Program-made: the position numbers and the translations under genes
Part shown: in pieces, positions 51,551 through 62,444 of the stretch
How positions within the stretch are numbered: the stretch's first letter is position 1
How the letters are laid out: every line of letters starts with the position of its first letter
NCBI GenBank assembly: GCA_019722365.1
Contig: JADFUC010000852.1
Location: forward strand, 372,001-436,000
Source of the DNA: Lithospermum erythrorhizon
Lineage: Eukaryota; Streptophyta; Magnoliopsida; Boraginales; Boraginaceae
Direction: 5' to 3'
Length of the DNA stretch: 64,000 nt
The notes under the pieces: generated by a model
Seen by the model: the letters and a program-made list of their open reading frames with translations, nothing else
Told to the model about the DNA's origin: nothing
The model's database searches: none

Positions 51551-51855
51551 ATTGCATAATCGAAAATTTAAAAAGCTGCATTAAAATTATTCTATGCAAT
51601 TAATTAGAACGCCAGATCAAAATTCGTTAAACAAATCGGATACATGCTACCTAAAAGTTAAAAATAATATAATATTATATAATTGACATTAACGAATTTT
51701 TTTTAAAATCTGTCAGATAACTAAAATCTATCAAAAGACGAAAATATTTTATAAAATGGTATTATTTATATTTTTGATCATTAATGAACCATTAATGAAC
51801 AAAAAGCTTAATGAACCATTAATGAACAAAAGTTTAAATTTAACCGTAACTTCCT
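51550..51855. repeat. Diverged direct repeat, copy A (partner 61030-61310)
   Basis: Shared words in order with copy B are ATAATCGAAAA, AAAATTATTCTAT, TATAAAAT-GTAT, ATCATTAATGAAYCATTAAT, GAACAAAAA, CTTAATGAACC and CCGTAACTT. The copies are in the same orientation, about 9.5 kb apart, and bracket the repeat-rich block. Confidence 0.65.
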
Positions 51856-52679
51856 CGAATCCAGAACGGCCATGTCATTAACGACGCGGCTTATTAACGC
51901 TCATTAATATTCATATATATCAAATTACAATGTAAAAATGGTACAAGTTATTAAAATGTACCATATGGGTACATATAAATCCAACCCAAATTTTCCAAGG
52001 CACTAATTTTTTCCATCTTTACACTTACCAACCGCATTTAAACGATGCGGAAGCATAATGAATTTATCAAACATATGTTCGATCTCAAGTCATATAAAGT
52101 GAATTTAAATACCCGAACGCATTGCCATGAATGATACCGAACCTATTGCTCCATACGCCAAAGTATATTGACCATTTGACAAAGTTTTTCATACTTCAAG
52201 TGACACATGTAACATACGGTGGATATGTATATCGACCACAATACACGTTTGTTGGATATGCAAAAGAACCCACCATGTATATTCTCAATTTTATTTTCAC
52301 ACTTTTTTGTTAACATTCATAAATCAATTTTTTTCCTACTTTCACAAATATTTTGTTATGAGTTTATATTATTTTCTATTTTATAATAATTTTAAAAAAT
52401 TTATTCACTATTTATATTAATATTTTAATAATGTTAAAACTTTAAAGTTAATGTGTATCATGATAGGTATATTAATATAAAAATTAATATTTAACATGTT
52501 AAATTTTTTTGTTCATGTTTAAAATATTAATTTTTGTACTAATGTTTATAATGTTAAATTATGTCAAAATTTTACATTATTTAAATAAATTATTTAAGTA
52601 AGATATTTATATAGAATATTGTAATTCAAAGAAGAATTTTTATTATTTATGAAAGTTGGCAAAATAAACCCACAATAGA

Positions 52680-55600
52680 AAAAATTCCTTAGTGTACAGT
52701 GTTTTCATTATCAAATCTAAGAGACTGATTGTCCAAACTATGAGTCCCTAAGCCGCCATCGATTACCATGGCATCTCGTCGTCGACTGATTTGGTCTCGA
52801 GCAGAGTCAAAATGAACCGGCTCGATTTGGAGCTTCGACTTCGAAGCCGATTTGATTTCGATATGAAGTTCTATACTGTACCGACATGGCCCTAGTTTCA
52901 CGGACTCAGACCGCTTGGACTTTGATGGTCCCGAACTGGGGAGCCTTAAAGAAATAGATTCCCTTTGTCGCTATATTTGACTCGATCTACGGTCCATTTC
53001 GTACTACGGACTAACCGCAATCGCAAGATGGTTTTGCTTAGTACCGCTGGACTTCACCTTCAGAATGGATTTATGGATATGACTCAGCTGGGATCACAGA
53101 ATGATGTTTCCATCGCTTCGGTAGACTTATGGTGATTTAGCCTCACTGAATTTCGATTTAAGTTTTAAAGAAATATTACTTACTGGTACTACAAACGCCC
53201 AAGTCATTGCCAGAATGACAAGAGCGCGACTTTACTTAAGCTTTAAAGAAGCTTTCTAAATTTCATAATACAATAAATTTAACAACTTATCACAGAATAA
53301 TACAGTACGGCGAACGCTCCAACCTCATTGGATGACACCGATCTATTTGTATTGCGCCTTAAGATCGTTTTCATTCCCTAATCCATCTATGTGGACCGAA
53401 CGCTCAAGGTATTCCTATATCCTGAATCATTAATCAAACCTCGAGATTTTTCGTGTGTTCATTCAAGATTTTTGAATAATCGTGAGCTATTTAGCTTATC
53501 CCAATATTCGCCGCTTTTTTCAAAGTGCTCATTCAAGATTCTCATTGATTGCTGTACTTATCTCCACAGGATAATTCATCTTCTAAATATTTGGCGTCAC
53601 ATCATCTTATTCTCTTCCATATCATAAAATATTTCATAAATATTTCAGACTTTACAATGGGGAGATATTTTAAAAATTACTCCACTTTATTCTCAATCAC
53701 ATCATTTTCTTCCTCTCCAAATCATTAACATATTATTTCATTATCTTTTAATATATAGGAAATTTAAATTTTTTATGTCCAAATCAATGAAACCTAATAT
53801 GTATTTATATAGATCTCTAAAAATAAAAGATATTTACGCAAAAAAAATTTAAATCTTAACAAAATAATATGTCAAAAATGCCAATTGATCATGAGAAAAT
53901 ACACTATCGATCGGGACACGTCGCCCAATTACACGGGCTCTCAGATGCATTTAATCCCACTAAATTACAAGTGGAACGCCATTCTACAAGAGAATTAAAT
54001 GTGGCAGAGCCAGATCGATCGTTTTTTATTGAATAATTCTTAATTATTGAATAATTTTGCAAAATAGGCAAAAAGATCGCCCTGCCAAATATTTACCATT
54101 GAGCAAAATAATTCTCCAATATTTCCGCTATTGGCGTGTGGTCTCGCCAATCCAACTATACGGGATCAACGCTCAGTGTATTCTTATATCTGATTTACTG
54201 ATCAAATCGGTGATTTTTCAAGTGTTCATTCGAAGATTTTTGAATAATCAGAGCTATTTAGCTTATTCCCCGAATATTCAAGCGCTTTTTCGTGTTCACT
54301 AAGATTCTCACGATTTGCTTCCTCTGCATCAAGAATTTTGCCACTGAGGTAAGCTTCAAACTACCAAAGTCGATGTTTAGTCATGTTTAAAATATTTAAC
54401 TTAGAGAAATTTCATAGATCGTTTCCGTATTTCTCATGTATTTTGTGTATTTTCCTACGTGAATTGCCTTCAATTTCAAAATATGTGGCGTATTTATAGG
54501 CTTCATTGGGTTGGTTTAATTTCATGACTACGATTTTAACTGTCAATTTTGAAGCAAGATTTTGTTACTGGCAACTAATAGCGCCTCTTTTTATGTAAAA
54601 GTTAGTTCCGGATTTTTCTAGGTCAAACATTTTCATTGCCAATTCTCGAACTTTGAGTCTTTATTTGAAACTCGCTCTTTTGAGCTTCCATTCGAGCCTC
54701 CCGCGACTTCCAAAACTTCAATTTTAGGCCATATGGCCGATTTTAATTGAATAAAATTGAGGATTTTTAGCCTCGAACCCTAAATTTAATGAACATTTAA
54801 TTGGCCATTTTCTAAACTCTGAATTTATGTTTCATATTAAATTTGTGGTTCGACGTGTAACCTACCCACGTGTTTATTTTTAGTGGCTCGATTCAATTAA
54901 TTTTGACAATTGCTTTAATCATTTTTTAATTATTATTTTTAATAAATTTTACCCCTGCTGACGTCTCTCGAACCTATACATGTTAGTGAGCAAGGGGTTC
55001 GACTCAGACAAAGGTCTGCCTTCTAACACAAGGCTGTATTTAAAGGGTTTTTACTTCCAAAGACGTGTCGCTCCTTATAACTCCATATTACATCAGTTTT
55101 TGTCTTAACTTGGTTGGGATGAAAGCATAAGTTAAACTTTGCTTTCGATGGAAATTTAGTATCCATTATAAATTCCGGTTAACACTTCTCGCATACGCAG
55201 TGAGGTTCAGAGTTTCAGATTATCCATGTTTCTGACTCGCTACGCTTGCATTTAAGGCTAATCAAGTGTCCTCTCTCGATCATCATCCATGTCATTTAAG
55301 GACTAAAAGCGATTTACAGCTGCTCAGACTACTTTCATCTATATGACCATAACTTCACAACCCTTCTTTGACTTATGTGAAGTGCTCGACTAATTTCTAT
55401 TATTTATCGTGGACATATTTTGCATGTCACGATTCTTAATTAAGCATTCGTCCTAAGCTCGACTTAATTAAACTTAATTATGTGGGATTTAATGCCAACT
55501 CGTGTTGGGATCCCATTTAGTTATCCATTTATCAAATAATTAAATTATTTGGGTTTAATATTAACATGGATTTATTACATGTTAAGACCCATTTAATTCC

Positions 55601-56460
55601 TTATCCGTAGAGAATTTAATAGGAATTCATTTATTTGGGATTTAACGTTGACATTTATTGACGGCTCAATAAATACCACGACACTTCGACCCAAGCTTCC
55701 ACAAAGAGTTCTTGATTCAATCCTCGTCGAAATATATTTTACTTTTATTTAATACTTACTCTGTGATGTCTTTAGTTAGAAATTTATGTATTATTTATTT
55801 GTAATACTAATATTTCAGATTCGTAATTGCATTAAGTTACTACGTATTCTTCATCGCTAATTTATAAAAAAAACATCGATATGAATTTATTACACGTTAA
55901 GAATCTCTATTTAATTCTCTCCATTTGGTTGAGAATTAAATTATTTGAGCTTCAATATTAATATGAATTTATTATATGTTAAGACCCATTTAATTTCGAT
56001 CCGTGGTGATTTTAATAGAATTAATTTATTCTGGGGATTTAGTATCGAAGGTTTTAATTTATTACATACCAGCATTCTACTGAATTTCTCGATCCATCAG
56101 GATTTATTGAGAATTGAATTTTCTAGAGATTTAGTACTCTAGATTTATCGCATTTATATTGATCTGAATCCCTGTGGATTTAACGGAATCAATATTCAAA
56201 ATTTTAACATGAATTTATTACATGTCGGATATTTAAGATCATTAATCTTAATCCTCGTGGATTTTAGAATTAATTATCTTAATTTTAGAATTTAATCATT
56301 AATTAAATAATATTTTTTTTAAAATTTTTCTCGGTTTTTCGGACCAATTTTGGTCCTATTTTAGTTAACAGGGAAATATTCGGGGCGTATTTTTCATGTG
56401 AATTTTTTTAATCATCCCTGCCAATGTATATAGGATTTTCGAACATAGCCTGTAAAGTAA
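52680..56460 (-). mobile_element. LTR-retrotransposon relics, minus orientation, with internal duplications
   Basis: The stretch about 54745-55000, read on the minus strand, matches the LTR start at 18804-19060. A TATA box (CCTATAAATACGCC on the minus strand, about 54490-54505) lies downstream of it in that orientation. The ~155-bp segment at 53397-53550 is repeated at 54165-54325 (ATTTTTGAATAATC, GAGCTATTTAGCTTAT, TTCATTC). From 55490 to 56290 a degenerate unit with AACATGAATTTATTACATGTTAAGACCCATTTAATT-like content recurs four or five times, written here only as its consensus flavour. No gag or pol frame survives, so this is LTR or noncoding DNA, not an active element. Confidence 0.5.
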
Positions 56461-58990
56461 AGGACGACCTGTGTCGGCGCCCCGAGTGGTAGTCATTATA
56501 ATTCGGAATACCGTAATCACTAAACTGACATTTAATTAATAAAACTACTGCTTCTTCAAAACTGACACATATAATATTTCAAAAATAATCACAGCTTAAA
56601 AAATTTACAAATCCATCGTGATATTTAAATCAACCAACTCCATATATATGCAACATATCCCAACAACAGAAATTTAAGCAGTGCTACAAAGTTATAAAGT
56701 AGCACTATACTGTAATACAAAATTAATAAATCCGCCGACATAATAAAGTTTAAAAATAAAGTACCACAATCAAAAATGCTGACAAAGACATCAAAATCGA
56801 TCAGCGAGGATCCTCGCCAACCCGATGCTCACCTAGCCACTGGAACAACTCTCCAACAGCTCGGCTCAACTAAATTGGCCCACAACCCCAGACAAACGAA
56901 TGCCCAAAACGAAATAGAATGTTTTAAACTAACACCGGGGTGAAACTTAAACCATACGCCACGACACAACAAATTAACATAGAGTCAAATGCCAGATATA
57001 TAGATATATAAACTGTGACTACCTAGTACCATATTTATACTTACAAAGAAAATTCTCATACATCACCAATTTACAACATGTAATATGTGGTCTCAATAAT
57101 TAATACAACTCACCGAATAAAAATCACACCAAACCACATGAAATTACATCTACGTAGACCCAACAAAACTATACTCTAGCTATCAATCACTATCAACTAG
57201 ATACCATCCGGATTCTAACTCGATGCACATAAGCTCAACCCAATAATCTACAACGCCTTATATCAAAGTATAAAATGATAACCAACGCTCTTATAATTAC
57301 CGTATAAAATGATAACCAACTCTTTATACCGACGTATAAAGTCGAGTAAACAACGCCTATACCGACGTATAAAGTCGAGCAAACAACCCTTATACCGACG
57401 ATAAAAAGTTCGATAACCAACGCCTTATACCGACGTATACCGATAAACAACGCCTTAAAGAGCCACCTAACCCATGACCTTCCCCACCTGTGTCATATCA
57501 TAATACTCAAGTCACCTCTAATAACCATCTACTCTACTCCCCAAACAATATCCAAGCACACAAATAAACATCTCACAATCAGGTAGCTCAAACACAATCA
57601 CCGACAAGGCCATGAATACATGTCGCCGACAAGCCACGTAAATATAAGCGAGCCAAGCTCTATTACTTACCTCAAGCACCTCAACGCCACATAATATAAT
57701 CACATAATCATATCATGGCTCACACAAATGAATCACACATAATCATACAACAAATCTGACGTATATCATTCCTCACATAATCATAACACAATGACATGTA
57801 CATGATTCTCACATAATCGCATTAATAACATGTTCACACAATTTAAAGTAAGTACGTAAGGTAACACCCGCGTAGATAAGTACTCACCTCTACTAGCTAT
57901 CACAAAGTCTCACGAACGCGATCACGGAACGTGGCCACGGCCTACCAACAACACCCTTTAAAGTATACCTTGAACTAATACCAAGAATTACGCTCTAGAA
58001 ACATTATCAACTCTAATCGAACGATTTCTAAAACGGTCTAACATTGACGGCAAACTATCGACTATAACTTAATGGACACAACCAAATCGAACCCCGCTAA
58101 AAATTTCATCTTATTACTTTATCATTACAAAACAACTTATAAGTCATTCTAGCTAATCAACAGGTCCCTAATTAACAACCCATACCCAAAAATATCAATT
58201 ACAACTCAACTTGAATTAACACTTTTCAACCTAACTCCCTTTAATCAATTTTAATCACCAATTTAATATCACAATAGCTATAATAAGTCCCGATTAAACC
58301 TCCTACACATTTAAAGTCTTATGTGTGTAAATATCACCCTAAAAGTCAAATCAAACCTAGAAAAGTCAACTCGACCATAACATCCTCAAACGAATTCTAA
58401 ATCATGAATTCATCACTTATATACATCATGTAACCCATAAATAAACTAAGATCCATCATAAAATTGAATTACGTAAAAGTCAACTAAAGTCAACCTCAAA
58501 ATCAACCAAACGCTTATCTTCTACCTCAAAATCGAGGGAAAGACAGTTGGGAAGCCTTAACAATCAACTCACGACATGAAGAACAAAGTCAAGAATCTAC
58601 AGAAAAAATCTTCGCTTGTAAGCTTGGGCCGGGACTCTCGCCAAGAGTGGTATTTTGTGAAGATATTTTTGTGATTTCAGGCTGATAAGGATGAAAGATA
58701 ACTTAACTCTTAACGCATGAAAATCGCATTGTGGAGTTCGAGTTCGGAATCACGCGAATTCTAGCTTATCGAACGACTTTAACGATCTAACTTAACTCGA
58801 ATTATCTCGACCATTACTACTAAATTATAAATGTAATACGGCTCAAATAATCACAAAATATTATCGAAATTATTTACACTATCACCGGTCCCACCGACCG
58901 AAAAATTTTAAATTTTTTTCAACATAGCGGGTTATTAGAGGTGCTTAGTTCGCTTTATTTCAACTCTCTAACATAAAGCGGTCTACTGGC
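56460..58990. repeat. Repeat-derived noncoding block with a ~40-bp minisatellite
   Basis: At about 57240-57460 the phrase TTATACCGACGTATAAAGTC with AACAACGCC recurs five or six times at roughly 40-bp spacing. The block ends are vaguely inverted: TTTTAAAATTTTTCTCGGT near 56310 against ACCGACCGAAAAATTTTAAA near 58893. CGCCCCGAGTGG (56478) and CGCCAAGAGTGG (58638) also look related. No ORF of note is present. It may be one decayed element. Confidence 0.45.
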
Positions 58991-59029
58991 TAACAACTCC
59001 ATGCTAGATACGAGCTCCATTAGCTCCTT

Positions 59030-60900
59030 TGAATCTATTAATATTATTACGATGAAAGATAATATTAAATAATTTTAAATTCTTAAATTAAGATCAAAAT
59101 TTAAAAATTTAATATTAAGATAATTTAAAATAAATTGAAAGTACGGGTTCGACATCAGCTAACCCGATTACATATTGCCATATACATAACGAGCACACAC
59201 TTCAGATGCTTCTATATGTATATTGAACACATGTTCCACGGGTTGGAGCCCTACTTTTTTATATTAACATTTGTCATAATTATTTAACAAAATTAATTTA
59301 CTTAATTAATTTAACAATATTATGATATATATTATCACTAAGATGACCATAATAAATTTTTTAAAAAATAACATAAAATTAGATTTTAAAATTATTAACA
59401 CAACATTTTTTTACATTTGAAACGCAAACAAGTTTAACACGATACCATAAATAAGTTTTTTCATTATTAACATGATAAAATTAAAATTTAACATCATTAA
59501 CATAAAAGATTTTTAAAAAATAACATATTAACTATTAACATTATTACGATGAAAGATAAACACTCAATAATTTAAAATTATTAAAATTAAGATCAAAATT
59601 TAAAATTCTTAACACTAAGATAATAATTTAAAATTAATTGGAACGCATGGAGCATGCGTTAGATAATATTTTGAACCAGCATTACATATGCTCGCTATAC
59701 ATAACAAGCACACACTTTCAGGGATGTTCGAGCATTATATCAACACATCTTCCACTCGTCGGAGTCTTTACTTTTTATATTAATGATTCATTATAAATAT
59801 TTAACAAAAATTATTTTAATTAATTAATTTAATAAATATTAAGGATATATTATCACAACATTAATCATAATAAAATTTTACAAAAATAACATAAATAATA
59901 AATTTAAAATTATTAACACAATATTTTCTTGACATTTGAAAGATGTAAACAATAAGTTTAACATGATACCATGAATAAGTTTTCCATTATTAACATGATA
60001 AAATTAAATTTATACATCATTAACATGAAAGATTTTTTAAAAATTGAAGCATTAACTCTTAACATTATTAAGATGAAAGATAAACATTAAATAATTTAAA
60101 ATTATTAAAAATAAGATCAAAATTTAACATTCTTAACATTAAGATAATAATTTAAAATAAATTGGAACTCGTGGAGCATGGGTTCGATAATGTTCTGAAC
60201 CCGCATTACATATGCTCGCTATACATAACGAGCACACACTTTGTATGCCCGATATGTATATTGAACACATGTTCCATTGAGCCTTACTTTTTTATATTAA
60301 CATTTATCATAAATATAAACATATTCTACTTAATTAATTTAAAAATATTATGATACATATTATCACAACATTAATCATAATAAAAAATTTAAAAATAACA
60401 TAAAAAATGGATTTAAAATTATTAACACAACATTTCTTGACATTTGAAAGATGTAAACAATAAGTTTAACATGATACCATGAATAAGTTTTCCATTATTA
60501 ACATGATAAAATTTAAATTCTATACGTCATTAATACTAAGATGAAAAAAATCAACATTAACTTTTAACATTATTACGATGAAAGATAAACACTAAATAAT
60601 TTAAAATTATTAAAAATAAGATCAAAATTTAAAATTCTTAAATTAAGATAATAATTTAAATAAATTGGAACTCGTGGTGATGGAATTGAGAATGCTCGAA
60701 CTCCATTACATATTTGTCATTATACATAACAAAGACACTATTTGTACGCCTCGAGATGTAAGGGCTGAACACATATTCCATGGGTCGGCCAAGAGTAAAC
60801 CAACCCACGAACGTTGTCACACCAACCAACAAATGCATCATTTGTTCAGAGAGTACAACCGAGCCCACTGGTATGCTCGTGATTAAATATTTGGCGATCA
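59030..60900. repeat. ~510-bp tandem array, 3.6 copies
   Basis: GATGAAAGATAA-type anchors recur at 59051, 59548, 60072 and 60577, spacing 497, 524 and 505. Each unit holds, in order, AGATCAAAATTTAAAA, AAATAAATTGGAACTCGTGG, CATTACATAT-GCTC-CTATACATAACGAGC, ACACACTT, GAACACATGTTCCA, TTTTTATATTAACATTT, ACACAACATTTCTTGACATT and GATACCATGAATAAGTTTTC. The last unit is truncated near 60900. Diverged minus-strand relatives of part of the unit may lie at about 52380-52570. Confidence 0.88.
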
Positions 60901-61029
60901 ATTTTTCACGTATATTAACAATTCACCCGGTTGATTGAAGTTCCAAACTTACACTCCATGCCAGTCTGTAGGGGTAAATGAAACAGTTCAGGTCTGGAAA
61001 TTATTATCTTGAATTTTCACCCATTCTAA

Positions 61030-61310
61030 GAGCAGATAATCGAAAAAATCAAAAAAATGTATCAAAAATTATTCTATACACTTATTAAAATACGTATCAA
61101 CATTCAATAAACAAAGTTTTGACAAATTCGCTTCCAAAGTTAAAATATGCTTATATAATCATATTAATTATTTTTTTTTTATAAAACGCGATACTCTTAA
61201 ATGTAATTTAAAAGAAGAAAATATATTATAAAATTGTATAATTTGTATTTTTTATCATTAATGAATCATTAATGAACAAAAATCTTAATGAACCGTAACT
61301 TTCCACAAGT
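61030..61310. repeat. Diverged direct repeat, copy B (partner 51550-51855)
   Basis: See the partner for the shared words. The strongest stretch is TATCATTAATGAATCATTAA then TGAACAAAAATCTTAATGAACCGTAACTT, which matches 51775-51855 with few changes. Confidence 0.65.
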
Positions 61311-61357
61311 CAAATATATATATAGAGCAAAAAATTGGAATTATATGAATACAAAAT

Positions 61358-61681
61358 TTAGAAAAATGCACTCTTAACCCTCTTGAGTTTGTGGTTCCCT
61401 CCTCTTTCTGTCAACATGGTCCTTGAACTGCTCTTCTCCAATAAATTCTCCAGTATCCAAAGTTCATAAAAGCTTTGCATGCTCCTATCTGATTCTTGAA
61501 ACAAGCTTCTACTACTTCTTCCTATAATCTCTTGCTGATGCTGCAAAATATTCCCACCACTATTAATAGTTGTTGGTTGAGCCAAATCCGTCAAATGCAG
61601 CTCTATATGATATGCCATTGAAACCAATTCATGAGAATCGTACAAAGAGCTCCCACAATCCCATAAAGTCATATCCGCCAT
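61358..61681 (-). CDS. Small conserved-looking plant protein, function unknown
   Basis: This is a single-exon ORF of 107 residues. The start MADMTLWDCGSSLYDSHELV is followed by SMAYHIELHL, then a polar middle (ILQHQQEIIGRSSRSLFQES) and a basic tail ending KLKRVKSAFF. There is no signal peptide, membrane segment or known motif. The LWDCGSSLYDS.ELV..A.HIE pattern recalls short uncharacterised plant proteins, but I cannot name a family. Support for a real gene is the TATA box on the same strand at 61779-61786, a ~95-bp leader, and G+C content above the flanks. Confidence 0.65.
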   Translation of the reverse strand: MADMTLWDCGSSLYDSHELVSMAYHIELHLTDLAQPTTINSGGNILQHQQEIIGRSSRSLFQESDRSMQSFYELWILENLLEKSSSRTMLTERGGNHKLKRVKSAFF

Positions 61682-61778
61682 CGCCCCCTCTACCGGTTTT
61701 TCTTCTTCTTCTTGAAGTCTTGTAGCTTCTGGCTCTTGAGTTTAAATCTTTCTCGAGTAATCGTGATAATAGTGTATC

Positions 61779-61786
61779 TATTTATA
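61779..61786 (-). promoter_or_regulatory. TATA box of the 107-residue ORF
   Basis: TATAAATA on the minus strand lies about 98 bp upstream of the ATG at 61681, the expected position for a plant promoter. Confidence 0.6.
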
Positions 61787-61789
61787 CGG

Positions 61790-62444
61790 AGATTGATTTC
61801 TGATTTTGGATATTCATTTGGTTGACATAGTTGAAAGGCAAACATGATGGTTGGACATATAAGTTATAATAACCACTAGAAAATGTGTATATGTAACGTG
61901 CGTGCAATGCTATATTATTCTCCAATCTAAATTAATTGAGCTGACCTATATATATAATTGAAATTTTAACTATTGAGTATGTTTAATAGAAAAAAAAATT
62001 ACATGAATTCTTTGATAAAGTAAATTGCAATATGCATTCCCTAATTGTCATCTGCACAAATGAGGAAGAAGCAGGGGAAAAATATACAAGTACATAAAAT
62101 AAGAAATTGGCTAAACGCAATCAACTTTATAAGAGCAAGCAAAATCAGATATTATTGCCCCTGTTCCACAACCTCATACGATTATACAGATATGAATACT
62201 AGTTCTCTAACAAATTCACAACAGGCAAACCTAGTTCATCATCAAAGAAATGAAGTTAAATTGTAAAAATATAAAGAAAGAAGACGAACATCGTCAAAAC
62301 AATTTTCTATACATTCTATATACTGGAAAAGAACTACTGTGATCATTTGTCACTAGTGATCACCCTATGAAGTCCAACAATCAATCTGCTTAAAAAACGT
62401 CGATAAGGTAACAAACAAAATCAATGATCGGAGATTATGGGCAT
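61790..62444. other. Intergenic DNA and 3' UTR of the coiled-coil gene
   Basis: This is AT-rich and noncoding. The part nearest 62445 is presumably the 3' UTR of the minus-strand gene. No other feature is seen. Confidence 0.4.
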
